Notes under the pieces: generated by a model
Seen by the model: the letters and a program-made list of their open reading frames with translations, nothing else
Told to the model about the DNA's origin: nothing
Databases searched by the model: none
Assembly (NCBI GenBank): GCA_947496605.1
Contig: CANMDF010000002.1
Coordinates: 1-64,000, forward strand
Length of the DNA: 64,000 nucleotides
Source of the DNA: an uncultured Paracoccaceae bacterium
Lineage (GTDB): Bacteria > Pseudomonadota > Alphaproteobacteria > Rhodobacterales > Rhodobacteraceae
Direction of reading: 5' to 3'
Part shown: piece after piece, positions 36,644 to 45,362 of the stretch
How positions within the stretch are numbered: position 1 is the stretch's first letter
Layout of the letters: every line of letters begins with the position of its first letter
Translations under genes and position numbers: made by a program

Positions 36644-37469
36644 GCCCTGATTTATAGTCAGGGTAAAGCAGTTCGACCCCCAGTTCATGCGTGATCCGGT
36701 CGTTGCGCACTTTCTTGCTTTCCGCATAAAAGCTGCGGGCCATCGGGGTCATTTCAGCAGTCTCGAAATCGACGGCCTCTGGAACCGGAAGCCCCAATAA
36801 TTCTGCTGCATAGGCAATTACGTCCTCTGGCGGCGCAGGGTCGTTGTCGCAGACGTTATAGGCCGCCCCGGGATTTGGTTTGTTGATCGAGGCCGCCAAG
36901 ATACGTGCGATGTCCGCGACATGTGTTCGGCTAAAGATTTGACCCTTCTTGATGATCCGTCGTGCCGTACCATTGCGCACTTTGGCGAATGGTCCACGAC
37001 CGGGGCCATAAATACCTGCAAGGCGGAAGATGTGCAGTGGCAGATCAGGGATGGCGGCCCATGCAGCCTCGGCTTTGACCCGGGCGATGCCGCGTTTGGT
37101 GGCGGGTGTCAGCGGGGTGTTTTCATCGACCCAATCGCCGTTGTGGTCGCCGTAAACCCCTGTTGTGGACAGGTAGCCAACCCATGCGAATTGATCAGCG
37201 CGTTTGGCGATTTCATCGTGCAGTTCAGCCAGAACCGGATCGCCTGCGTCGCTGGGTGCTGCCGAGATCAAAACATGCGTCGCGGCATTCAGCGCGGGGA
37301 TCATATCGGCCCCCGGCCATATCCGTGGCTCAATCCCTTCGTTCATCAGGCGCGGCGCTTTGTCATCCGAGCGTGTGGTGCCGATGATACGCCAATCCTG
37401 GGGCAAAAGAATGCGTGATAGCGCGCGTGCGCTATAGCCGTGACCGAAGGAAAGCAGTGTGTTTGTCAT
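36609..37469 (-). CDS. NAD(P)-dependent epimerase/reductase-like protein (SDR, YeeZ type)
   Basis: 286 residues. A modified Rossmann start (LLSFGHGYSARALSRIL), YLSTTGVYGDHNGDWVDENT with the catalytic Tyr, FRLAGIYGPGRGPF and a C-terminal AAYNVCDNDPAPPEDVIAYA place it in the extended/atypical SDR family close to YeeZ. Substrate unknown. The N-terminal GHGYSA replaces the classical GxxGxxG, as in YeeZ-like proteins. Divergent from the methyltransferase gene with 55 bases between starts. Confidence 0.85.
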   Translation of the reverse strand: MTNTLLSFGHGYSARALSRILLPQDWRIIGTTRSDDKAPRLMNEGIEPRIWPGADMIPALNAATHVLISAAPSDAGDPVLAELHDEIAKRADQFAWVGYLSTTGVYGDHNGDWVDENTPLTPATKRGIARVKAEAAWAAIPDLPLHIFRLAGIYGPGRGPFAKVRNGTARRIIKKGQIFSRTHVADIARILAASINKPNPGAAYNVCDNDPAPPEDVIAYAAELLGLPVPEAVDFETAEMTPMARSFYAESKKVRNDRITHELGVELLYPDYKSGLKALLAQEIGA

Positions 37470-37524
37470 GCTGTGTTCGTGCCTGAGTGCTTGAGAATGC
37501 GCAAGCCTGTGTTAGCGTTTGCGG

Positions 37525-38151
37525 ATGGGACAGAATCCAGATGTCGATGATGCATATGCGATGTCTTCGCCAGATGAGGTGAAAGACCTCTACCGGACGT
37601 GGTCGCACAGCTATGATGCAGCGTTTGGCGATGCGCAGGGCTATCAATTGCCGCGCGAGGTGGCATTTGCATTTGTCGGGGCAGGTGGTAGCGGCCCTGT
37701 CTTGGATGTGGGCGCGGGGACCGGCCTTGTTGGTACGATCTTGCGCGGTTTGAATACCGAATCCATTGATGGGATTGATCTGTCAGAGGACATGCTGCAA
37801 GTCGCGCAAACCAAAGGGGACTATCGTGGACTTTATGCCTGTGACGTGACCAAGCCCCTCGGCCTGAAAAATGCACCATATAGTGGTATCGTCAGCGCTG
37901 GGACGTTTACACTTGGGCATGTCGGGCCAGAGGCATTGCGCAACCTGCTAGATGTCGCAGCCAGTGGTGCGCTGTTTGTGATATCGGTGAATGCAGCGCA
38001 TTTTGTATCAGCTGGTTTTGAGACCGCTTTCGCCGCGCTAGCCAATGAAATCACTGACCTGACGCATCGCGATGTGCGCATTTACGATGATCGCGCGCAC
38101 AAGGCGCACCGCAACGATATGGCGCGATTGGTTATTTTCCGAAAAGTTTAG
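37525..38151 (+). CDS. Class I SAM-dependent methyltransferase
   Basis: 208 residues from the ATG at 37525. Motif I is VLDVGAGTGLVGTIL, motif post-I IDGIDLSEDMLQVA, then ACDVTKPL and IVSAGTFTLGHVGPEALRNLL. The N-terminal YRTWSHSYDAAFGDAQGY resembles small-molecule methyltransferases of the UbiE/TehB type. Substrate cannot be read from the sequence. Confidence 0.88.
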   Translation: MGQNPDVDDAYAMSSPDEVKDLYRTWSHSYDAAFGDAQGYQLPREVAFAFVGAGGSGPVLDVGAGTGLVGTILRGLNTESIDGIDLSEDMLQVAQTKGDYRGLYACDVTKPLGLKNAPYSGIVSAGTFTLGHVGPEALRNLLDVAASGALFVISVNAAHFVSAGFETAFAALANEITDLTHRDVRIYDDRAHKAHRNDMARLVIFRKV

Positions 38152-38153
38152 CG

Positions 38154-38609
38154 TCAGAATTCGAGGAAACTGGGGCCGCTTTCAATGATCGAAATGAGCA
38201 GGGCCACACCTGCAATAATCATCACGACCCACCAAATGAACTGCATCGAAATCGCAGCTACGCCAAGGACCGCGCCATAGGTGGGCAGGCGTTTGGGGTC
38301 ATGCTTAAACGCGGAAACAATCGCAGTAATCATAGCTAAAATAGCCAGAATAGGACCTGTGATCATCAAGACGCGGTCGATATCCCAAGCCGCGACTTCG
38401 GGTGGAGGTAGCTCGTCACCACGGACGGTCTTGAACGCAGAGACACTGATGTCGCCAATTATTTCGCCTATAGTTGAACCGATGCTTTGCTGTGGGGCGA
38501 ACGGGCCTGCAAAGATCACAATCGCAGTGACTATAAAGGCAATGCCGCCAAGGCCGATCGACGCCAAACCCCATTTATGGTCGCGCAGGTCAATTGATTG
38601 CAGTGTCAT
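38154..38609 (-). CDS. Small membrane protein of unknown function
   Basis: 151 residues with three or four hydrophobic segments (about 14-34, 80-100, 108-140). It begins MTLQSIDLRDHKWGLASIGL and has no recognisable domain. Convergent with the methyltransferase gene, two bases apart. The codon use looks like its neighbours, so it is probably real. Confidence 0.65.
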   Translation of the reverse strand: MTLQSIDLRDHKWGLASIGLGGIAFIVTAIVIFAGPFAPQQSIGSTIGEIIGDISVSAFKTVRGDELPPPEVAAWDIDRVLMITGPILAILAMITAIVSAFKHDPKRLPTYGAVLGVAAISMQFIWWVVMIIAGVALLISIIESGPSFLEF

Positions 38610-38692
38610 TGTGCCGTCTCCCCTCTTGTCCGTTGTTAGATATGGGAATTCTCAGCCACGAAACAAGATCAGATACGGCAACTGGTATTTCA

Positions 38693-39442
38693 TTAAGTCG
38701 CGTAGCTTGACCCTTCTTCATCCAAAATCGCTTTGAGTTCGGCCAGATGGCGCACATCCTGTTCAGGGTAGTCTTCTAATTCTTGCGCAGCCTTTTCAGC
38801 AATATCATCCGGCAGAACCCGCAGTGCCATCCCGGTTTGCAAGGCGCGGATATATGTCTCGCAAGACCGTTCAAAGTAATACATTCGGTTGAACGTCTCG
38901 GCCACGCTATCGCCAATCACCAGCACACCGTGATTGCCCATGATCATCACCTTCTGTTTGGGATCGGTGAACATCGCGGCACAGCGTGCACCCTCTTCTT
39001 CAAAGGCCAGCCCGCCATAGCCATCGTCGATGACGTAGCGATTGAAGAACGTCGCACAATTCTGATCAATCGGCGGCAAGCGGCTATCTTTCAGTGACGC
39101 CAACACGGTCGCAAAGATCGAATGTACGTGCATCGCACAACGGGCATGTGGCACCAAACGGTGGATGCCTCCATGCAACCCCCAAGCGGTTGGGTCAGGC
39201 GCATTTGGTCCTTTCAGCGTGTCGGGATCATTGGCGTCCACCGTGATCAGATCGCTCGCCTTGATCCGGCTGAAATGCATCTGATTAGGGTTCATCAGAA
39301 ACTTGGTGCCATCATCATTGATCGCCAGACTGATATGATTGGCGACCCCTTCATGCATGTTCAATCGCGCAGTCCAACGGAACGCTGCGGCCATATCGAC
39401 CCGCTCGGTCCAGTGGGTCATGTTTTGTGGATGACTATTCAT
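38693..39442 (-). CDS. Class II aldolase/adducin family protein
   Basis: 249 residues. The class II aldolase fold is shown by NHISLAINDDGTKFLMNP, the metal-binding HVHSIFATVLAS, and MGNHGVLVIGDSVAETFNRMYYFER with the third His. Related enzymes are L-fuculose-phosphate/ribulose-phosphate aldolase-like. The family also includes non-aldolases. Divergent from the sugar-acid dehydratase (71 bases between starts), suggesting a role in the same sugar pathway. Confidence 0.85.
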   Translation of the reverse strand: MNSHPQNMTHWTERVDMAAAFRWTARLNMHEGVANHISLAINDDGTKFLMNPNQMHFSRIKASDLITVDANDPDTLKGPNAPDPTAWGLHGGIHRLVPHARCAMHVHSIFATVLASLKDSRLPPIDQNCATFFNRYVIDDGYGGLAFEEEGARCAAMFTDPKQKVMIMGNHGVLVIGDSVAETFNRMYYFERSCETYIRALQTGMALRVLPDDIAEKAAQELEDYPEQDVRHLAELKAILDEEGSSYAT

Positions 39443-39513
39443 GACGGCTCCTTGGAATTGGATGTGGTGCGCGTTATTGATGACCCAACAACCCCATCAA
39501 AGGAAGTCCTATC

Positions 39514-41271
39514 ATGACATTCAAGCCCGCCAAGTGGCCCCGGAAACTGCGGTCTCAGGAATGGTTCGGGGGGTCGTCAAAGGACGCGATCTATCACCGG
39601 TCATGGATGAAAAACCAAGGTTTGCCTGCGGATTTGCTGGATGGGCGGCCTGTCATCGGTATTTGCAATACGTGGTCAGAGCTGACGCCATGCAACGCGC
39701 ACCTGCGTGATCTGGCCGAGAAGGTGAAGTTTGGGGTGTATGAAGCCGGCGGTTTCCCCGTTGAGTTCCCGGTATTTTCCCCCGCCGAGTCCAGCCTGCG
39801 CCCCACGGCAATGATGTACCGCAACCTGTGTGCGATGGACGTTGAGGAGGCGATCCGTGGCAAATCCATGGACGGTGTGGTGCTACTGGCAGGTTGTGAC
39901 AAAACAACGCCAGCGCTGTTGATGGGGGCCGCATCGGTTGATTTGCCCGCGATCGTTGTCTCCGGAGGTCCGATGTTGAACGGGCACTTCCGCGGTGAAC
40001 GTGTTGGGTCCGGCACGCACCTGTGGAAATTCTCCGAGGCCGTCCGCGCGGGTGAAATGACAGCCGAGGAATTTGTCGAGGCCGAGGCGTCGATGTCCCG
40101 CTCGCCGGGGTCCTGCAACACGATGGGCACTGCCAGCACAATGGCATCCATGGCTGAGGCATTGGGCATGGCCCTGTCTGGCAACGCCGCAATCCCTGCC
40201 GTTGATAGCCGCCGCCGGGTGATGGCGCATCTGACGGGTCGGCGTATTGTTGATATGGTCAAGGATGATCTGAAGCCGTCCGACATTATGACCAAAGACG
40301 CCTTTGAAAACGCGATTCGCACCAATGCCGCGATTGGCGGCTCCACCAACGCTGTGATCCATCTGCTTGCGATGGCGGGACGCACGAAAGGTGTTGAGCT
40401 GTCATTGGATGATTGGGACCGTTTGGGACGTGATGTGCCCACGATTGTGAACCTGATGCCATCGGGCAAATACCTGATGGAGGAATTTTTCTACGCGGGC
40501 GGCCTGCCAGTCGTGATCAAACGGCTGGGCGAGGCAGGGCTGTTGCACAAAGACGCGCTGACTGTGTCAGGCGGGTCGATGTGGGATGAGGTCAAACACG
40601 TCAAAAACTGGAATGAGGATGTGATCCTACCAGTTGAAAAGGCGTTGACGCAGTCAGGTGGCATCGCCGTCTTGCGCGGCAACTTGGCCCCCGGTGGCGC
40701 TGTGATCAAACCGTCTGCCGCGACGCCTGAGTTGATGCAACACACAGGCCGCGCGGTCGTGTTTGAGGATATCGACGACTATAAGGCACGTATTAATGAC
40801 GACGATCTGGATATCGATGAAACCTGCGTCATGGTCCTAAAGAATTGCGGTCCGCGCGGTTATCCCGGCATGGCCGAGGTGGGAAACATGGGGCTGCCGC
40901 CAAAGATCCTGAAGAAAGGGATCACAGATATGGTGCGGATTTCTGATGCGCGTATGTCAGGCACAGCGTTTGGGACGGTTGTTCTGCATACCTCACCGGA
41001 AGCGGCGGTTGGCGGCCCACTGGCTGTTGTCCAAGACGGCGACATCATCGAGCTGGATGTCGCAGGGCGTCGCATTCATCTTGATATCACTGACGAAGAA
41101 CTGGCCGCACGCATGGAGGCTTGGACCGCCGAGAAATCTGGCGCGAACCCACGCCCTGAAAGTGGCTATGCGATGCTTTACCATGATCGGGTGATGGGGG
41201 CGGATACGGGCGCAGACTTTGACTTCCTCGTCGGGCATCGCGGCAATGCAGTTGGCAAGGAAGCACACTGA
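39514..41271 (+). CDS. IlvD/Edd-family sugar-acid dehydratase, L-arabonate dehydratase type
   Basis: 585 residues. The Fe-S cluster Cys residues lie in CNTWSELTPCNAHL, LLAGCDKTTPALLMGAAS and SPGSCNTMGTASTMASMAEALG; the Mg/substrate region includes GGSTNAVIHLLAMAGR and MSGTAFGTVVLHTSPE. The N-terminus KLRSQEWFGG is typical of the sugar-acid branch (L-arabonate, D-galactonate or D-xylonate dehydratases), not of branched-chain IlvD. It would convert an aldonic acid to a 2-keto-3-deoxy acid. Ribosome site AAGGAAG upstream. Its last base is the first base of the next gene. Confidence 0.88.
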   Translation: MTFKPAKWPRKLRSQEWFGGSSKDAIYHRSWMKNQGLPADLLDGRPVIGICNTWSELTPCNAHLRDLAEKVKFGVYEAGGFPVEFPVFSPAESSLRPTAMMYRNLCAMDVEEAIRGKSMDGVVLLAGCDKTTPALLMGAASVDLPAIVVSGGPMLNGHFRGERVGSGTHLWKFSEAVRAGEMTAEEFVEAEASMSRSPGSCNTMGTASTMASMAEALGMALSGNAAIPAVDSRRRVMAHLTGRRIVDMVKDDLKPSDIMTKDAFENAIRTNAAIGGSTNAVIHLLAMAGRTKGVELSLDDWDRLGRDVPTIVNLMPSGKYLMEEFFYAGGLPVVIKRLGEAGLLHKDALTVSGGSMWDEVKHVKNWNEDVILPVEKALTQSGGIAVLRGNLAPGGAVIKPSAATPELMQHTGRAVVFEDIDDYKARINDDDLDIDETCVMVLKNCGPRGYPGMAEVGNMGLPPKILKKGITDMVRISDARMSGTAFGTVVLHTSPEAAVGGPLAVVQDGDIIELDVAGRRIHLDITDEELAARMEAWTAEKSGANPRPESGYAMLYHDRVMGADTGADFDFLVGHRGNAVGKEAH

Positions 41272-42179
41272 TGACGCCGATTTGCTTGGTAGGGATCGGC
41301 AAAATTGCCGTGGATCAACATGTGCCCGCGATTGCGGGTAGCGATGATTGGGACTTGGCCGCGACTGTCAGCCGGGCAGGCACCGTCGATGGTGTGCAAT
41401 CCTACACTGACTTCGATCAAATGCTGGCCGAACGACCGGATATCCCGGTCATCTCGCTTTGCCTGCCACCGGTGCCGCGCTACGATTATGCAGCCAAAGC
41501 TATCGCGGCAGGGCGTCACGTGATGCTTGAAAAACCACCGGGCGCGACCTTGGCTGAGGTGGATGCGCTGGCGGTAATGGCCAAAGCGGCGGGCGTAACA
41601 CTCTACACCACATGGCACAGCCGTATGGCAAAGGGCGTTGCCCCTGCGAAGGCATGGTTGGCTGACAAAGAGATCACGAGCGCACATATCAACTGGAAAG
41701 AGGACGTCCGGCGCTGGCACCCGAACCAGGAATGGGTCTTTGCGCCCGGCGGCATGGGGGTATTTGATCCGGGCAGCAATGCAATCTCAATTATTACCGA
41801 AATCCTGCCAATGCCGTTCCATCTGCGCGCGGCGGACCTGCACTTCCCTGAAAACCGGGACACACCTATTGCGGCCCAATTGAAATGGACCAACAATGTC
41901 TCGGGCGACTTTGATTGGCTGCAACAGGGGCCACAGAGCTGGGACATCACTGTCGAGACGACATCAGGCACGCTGCACTTACATGATGGCGGCGACCGAC
42001 TGATCATTGATGGCACTGAAATCGCGGCGGGTAACAATCGCGAATACCCCGCCCTTTACGATCACATGGCAGAATTGGTCAAAAATGGCTCATCAGAGGT
42101 CGATGTGTCCCCGATGACGCATGTGGCAGACGCGCTCACATTGGGTAAACGGATCACCGTCGACGCGTTTCATTTTTAG
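41271..42179 (+). CDS. Gfo/Idh/MocA oxidoreductase, L-arabinose/D-galactose 1-dehydrogenase type
   Basis: 302 residues. N-terminal Rossmann start LVGIGKIAVDQHVPAI, the EKPPGATLAEVDAL motif carrying the catalytic Lys, and a C-terminal beta-sheet domain including WKEDVRRWHPNQEWVFAPGGMGVFDPG. This pattern matches aldose 1-dehydrogenases such as the arabinose/galactose dehydrogenase of Azospirillum. It would oxidise the sugar to its lactone, the step before the dehydratase that it overlaps. A lactonase gene is not seen nearby. Confidence 0.85.
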   Translation: MTPICLVGIGKIAVDQHVPAIAGSDDWDLAATVSRAGTVDGVQSYTDFDQMLAERPDIPVISLCLPPVPRYDYAAKAIAAGRHVMLEKPPGATLAEVDALAVMAKAAGVTLYTTWHSRMAKGVAPAKAWLADKEITSAHINWKEDVRRWHPNQEWVFAPGGMGVFDPGSNAISIITEILPMPFHLRAADLHFPENRDTPIAAQLKWTNNVSGDFDWLQQGPQSWDITVETTSGTLHLHDGGDRLIIDGTEIAAGNNREYPALYDHMAELVKNGSSEVDVSPMTHVADALTLGKRITVDAFHF

Positions 42180-42191
42180 CATAACCCCTTA

Positions 42192-42222
42192 TTCTCATGT
42201 TCAAAAATACCTCCGCCGGAGG
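42192..42222 (-). repeat. Dispersed intergenic repeat, copy 3 (inverted)
   Basis: On the minus strand this reads CCTCCGGCGGAGGTATTTTT followed by GAACATGAGAA. The hairpin part differs (CCTCCGGCGGAGG) but the tail is the same as at 21.9, 29.5 and 47.4 kb. Confidence 0.75.
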
Positions 42223-42227
42223 CCTCT

Positions 42228-42245
42228 TGATCGATTTATCGATCA
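42228..42245. promoter_or_regulatory. Perfect 18-base palindrome upstream of preT
   Basis: TGATCGATTTATCGATCA has two perfect eight-base arms around TT. It lies 98 bases before the preT start, between the dispersed repeat and the RutR-like site. It looks like a dimeric-regulator operator; the cognate regulator is unknown. Confidence 0.45.
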
Positions 42246-42276
42246 GGAAATGCGCGTTTTCACAAAATGCTAAAAA

Positions 42277-42292
42277 TTTACCATTTGATAAA
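42277..42292. promoter_or_regulatory. Degenerate RutR-like operator upstream of preT
   Basis: TTTACCATTTGATAAA matches the published E. coli RutR consensus (TTGACCA, two bases, TGGTCAA) at 11 of 14 fixed positions and keeps dyad symmetry. It lies 50 bases before the preT start in an A/T-rich stretch suited to a promoter. Confidence 0.5.
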
Positions 42293-42342
42293 AAATAAAA
42301 CTGTGGCAGGCTGAAGGGGATTAGCCACGACAGGATGAACCC

Positions 42343-43680
42343 ATGTCCAGCCCAATGACACCCGGAATTGCCACTGCGCGGTTGGCCGCAGATGCGCTTG
42401 CAGAGAATTTTGATGATCTGCACGCGCCCTTTGCCCCACACGAGGCTGCAGTCGCTGCAGACCGCTGCTACTTTTGCCATGACGCGCCTTGCGTGACGGC
42501 CTGCCCGACCGACATCGATATCCCATTATTCATCCGCCAGATTAGTACAGGTACGTCCGAGGCTGCAGCCAAGACGATCTTCGATCAGAACATTCTTGGT
42601 GGCATGTGCGCCCGCGTGTGCCCGACGGAAGACTTGTGCGAACAGGCCTGCGTGCGTGAATTGGCCGAAGGCAAACCGGTTGAAATTGGTCGTTTGCAAC
42701 GTCATGCGACAGATACGCTAATGGCCAAGCAGCGCCACCCTTATGACCGCGCGTCTGAGACAGGCAAGAAAGTTGCCGTTGTCGGTGCGGGCCCCGCAGG
42801 TTTGGCGTGTGCGCATAGGCTTGCGATGCACGGTCACGCGGTGACGATTTATGATGCTGAGAGTAAGGCAGGCGGTCTCAACGAATTTGGCATCGCCGCC
42901 TATAAGTCCACCGATGATTTCGCAGCGCGCGAGGTGGATTGGTTGCTAGGCATTGGCGGGATCGAGATTAAAACAGGGATGCGCCTTGGTGATGAACTGA
43001 CCATGGAGTCACTCACGCATTGCTTTGACGCTGTTTTCCTTGGTGTCGGCTTGGGCGGCGTTAACGCCTTGCGCAATGATGGTGAAAACAAAGAAGGCGT
43101 TCGTGACGCGGTTGATTTCATCAAAGACCTGCGCCAAGCCAGTGATTTGGCCACCTTGCCAGTTGGCCGCGATGTTGTGGTCATTGGTGGCGGTATGACG
43201 GCTGTCGATGCTGCGGTGCAGTCCAAGCTTTTGGGCGCGCAGAATGTCACTATCGCCTACCGCCGCGGCCGCGATGCGATGAGTGCCAGTACTTATGAAC
43301 AGGACCTTGCTGCCTCGAAAGGGGTACGGTTGATGTTCAACGCGCAGCCAGTCGCGATCCACGGGAATGGTGCGGTGCGTGAGATAGAGCTGGAATATAC
43401 CTCAGACAATGGCAGTGGTCTGACAGGGACGGGCGAGACCGTACGTCTTGCCGCAGATCAGGTGTTCAAGGCGATTGGGCAGACGCTGACAACCGATGGC
43501 GGATTAGACCTTGAAGGCCGCAAAATCGCTATCACTGGCGCTGGGCGCACCAGTCGGAAAGGTGTCTGGGCGGGTGGTGACTGCGCAAGTGGTGGTGATG
43601 ATCTGACAGTCACTGCGGTCGCGGAAGGACGCGATGCGGCAATGGATATTCATGCGACACTGATGGGTTTGGACGGGTGA
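42343..43680 (+). CDS. preT: NAD-dependent dihydropyrimidine dehydrogenase, flavoprotein subunit
   Basis: 445 residues, GltD-like. The N-terminal 4Fe-4S Cys clusters are CYFCHDAPCVTACPTDID and CARVCPTEDLCEQACVRE. An FAD motif (VAVVGAGPAGLACAHRLA) and an NAD motif (VVIGGGMTAVDAAVQSKLL) follow. It passes electrons between NADH and PreA for uracil/thymine reduction. It leads the block preT, secreted unknown, preA. Confidence 0.92.
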   Translation: MSSPMTPGIATARLAADALAENFDDLHAPFAPHEAAVAADRCYFCHDAPCVTACPTDIDIPLFIRQISTGTSEAAAKTIFDQNILGGMCARVCPTEDLCEQACVRELAEGKPVEIGRLQRHATDTLMAKQRHPYDRASETGKKVAVVGAGPAGLACAHRLAMHGHAVTIYDAESKAGGLNEFGIAAYKSTDDFAAREVDWLLGIGGIEIKTGMRLGDELTMESLTHCFDAVFLGVGLGGVNALRNDGENKEGVRDAVDFIKDLRQASDLATLPVGRDVVVIGGGMTAVDAAVQSKLLGAQNVTIAYRRGRDAMSASTYEQDLAASKGVRLMFNAQPVAIHGNGAVREIELEYTSDNGSGLTGTGETVRLAADQVFKAIGQTLTTDGGLDLEGRKIAITGAGRTSRKGVWAGGDCASGGDDLTVTAVAEGRDAAMDIHATLMGLDG

Positions 43681-44036
43681 AAAGCGTCACCCTCATATTC
43701 GCACTTAGCCTTGGCACCGCTGCTATGGCGCAGCCTGACCCGTTTTTGGGGACACGTTGCAGTGCAAATGAGGACATTCACATTGAACCGGATGCAATTG
43801 GTTTCAACGAACATACCATTTGCGATTGGCAAGATGCACCGACCATCAAGACCTATTCACTGCACGGCGTTATCGATTGCCGGAACATCTATGTAACGGA
43901 TGCCTCGACTGACCCGGTGACGACCCAAACCCTTGATCAAGGCACACGCCATCTGCGTTTGGTGCTGATCGATGATATAGATATGGACGTGTACCTTGAC
44001 CGCGTTCCCCTTGGGCGCTTTGGCGCTTGCGGCTGA
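43677..44036 (+). CDS. Small secreted protein between preT and preA
   Basis: 119 residues from a GTG that overlaps the preT stop. It has an N-terminal signal peptide (MKSVTLIFALSLGTAAMAQ) and a mature domain with four Cys (RCSANEDIHI, ICDWQD, VIDCRNIYV, FGACG), probably two disulfides. Beta-rich, no known domain. Its position inside the operon suggests a periplasmic role in pyrimidine uptake or sensing, which is inference. The ribosome site would lie within the preT end. Confidence 0.7.
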   Translation: MKSVTLIFALSLGTAAMAQPDPFLGTRCSANEDIHIEPDAIGFNEHTICDWQDAPTIKTYSLHGVIDCRNIYVTDASTDPVTTQTLDQGTRHLRLVLIDDIDMDVYLDRVPLGRFGACG

Positions 44037-44057
44037 TTTTGACAGGAGAAACCAACC

Positions 44058-45362
44058 ATGGCTGATCTGACAACAGACTTTCTGGGTATTAAATCCCCAA
44101 ATCCGTTCTGGCTGGCCTCTGCCCCGCCGACGGATAAAGAATACAACGTACGCCGTGCGTTTGAGGCGGGCTGGGGCGGTGTCGTCTGGAAAACACTGGG
44201 GTCTGAAGGGCCGCCGGTGGTCAACGTCAACGGTCCCCGTTATGGCGCGATCTATGGTGCGGATAGGCGGTTGTTGGGTCTTAACAACATCGAATTGATC
44301 ACGGACCGACCGTTGGAGACCAACCTCGAAGAGATTGCCCGCGTGAAGGCTGACTACCCTGATCGCGCGATGATCGTATCGATCATGGTGCCTTGTGAAG
44401 AACAGGCATGGAAAGACATCCTCCCCCGCGTGGCGGCCACTGGTGCAGACGGGATCGAGTTGAACTTTGGCTGCCCGCATGGGATGAGCGAGCGGGGTAT
44501 GGGCGCGGCTGTCGGTCAAGTGCCCGAGTACATCGAAATGGTCACGCGTTGGTGTAAGCAGTATTACGACAAACCCGTCATTGTGAAACTGACACCGAAC
44601 ATCACAGACGTGCGCAAACCTGCGGCTGCGGCGATGCGCGGTGGGGCAGATGCGGTGAGTTTAATCAATACGATTAATTCGATCACATCTGTGAACCTCG
44701 ACACAATGTCGCCTGAGCCTTCCATTGACGGGAAAGGATCACATGGCGGTTATTGCGGCCCAGCCGTAAAACCCATCGCGATGTCGATGGTGTCCGAGAT
44801 TGCGCGTAATCCTGAAACTCATGGTTTGCCGATTAGTGGCATTGGCGGGATCACCACGTGGCGCGACGCGGCTGAATATATCAGTCTGGGTTGTGGCAAC
44901 GTGCAGGTCTGCACAGCTGCGATGACCTATGGCTTTAAGATCGTCGAAGAAATGAAAAGCGGTCTGTCCCAGTGGATGGATGAAAAGGGCTACACGTCGG
45001 TTGAAGAGGTTATTGGCCGCGCTGTGCCGAATGTCACCGATTGGCAGTACCTGAACCTGAACTATGTGGCCAAAGCAAAGATCAACCAAGATGACTGCAT
45101 CAAATGCGGCCGTTGCTATGCGGCTTGTGAAGACACCAGCCACCAAGCAATTGCGATGTCAGACGATCGGACCTTCACCGTGATTGATGAGGAATGCGTG
45201 GCTTGCAATCTTTGCGTTGATGTCTGCCCTGTCGAGAATTGCATCACGATGGAAGCGATGACACCAGGCGAGGTTGATCCGCGCACTGGCAAAGTGGTTG
45301 AGGAAGAATACGCCAACTGGACAACGCATCCCAACAATCCGGGTGCGGTTGCTGCAGAATAA
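44058..45362 (+). CDS. preA: NAD-dependent dihydropyrimidine dehydrogenase, catalytic subunit
   Basis: 434 residues. The N-terminal FMN barrel (1 to about 310) is of the dihydroorotate dehydrogenase type with KSPNPFWLASAPPTD, GIELNFGCPHGMSERGMGAAVGQ and SGIGGITTWRDAAEYISLG. The C-terminal ferredoxin domain has two 4Fe-4S clusters, CIKCGRCYAACEDTSHQ and CVACNLCVDVCPVENC. With PreT it reduces uracil and thymine. Ribosome site ACAGGAGAA upstream. Convergent with rutR, stop codons abutting. Confidence 0.94.
   Translation: MADLTTDFLGIKSPNPFWLASAPPTDKEYNVRRAFEAGWGGVVWKTLGSEGPPVVNVNGPRYGAIYGADRRLLGLNNIELITDRPLETNLEEIARVKADYPDRAMIVSIMVPCEEQAWKDILPRVAATGADGIELNFGCPHGMSERGMGAAVGQVPEYIEMVTRWCKQYYDKPVIVKLTPNITDVRKPAAAAMRGGADAVSLINTINSITSVNLDTMSPEPSIDGKGSHGGYCGPAVKPIAMSMVSEIARNPETHGLPISGIGGITTWRDAAEYISLGCGNVQVCTAAMTYGFKIVEEMKSGLSQWMDEKGYTSVEEVIGRAVPNVTDWQYLNLNYVAKAKINQDDCIKCGRCYAACEDTSHQAIAMSDDRTFTVIDEECVACNLCVDVCPVENCITMEAMTPGEVDPRTGKVVEEEYANWTTHPNNPGAVAAE

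Noticed and set aside
39514-41271. Dehydratase as branched-chain IlvD
   Set aside because: The N-terminal and active-site pattern fits the sugar-acid branch, and the overlapping neighbour is a sugar dehydrogenase.
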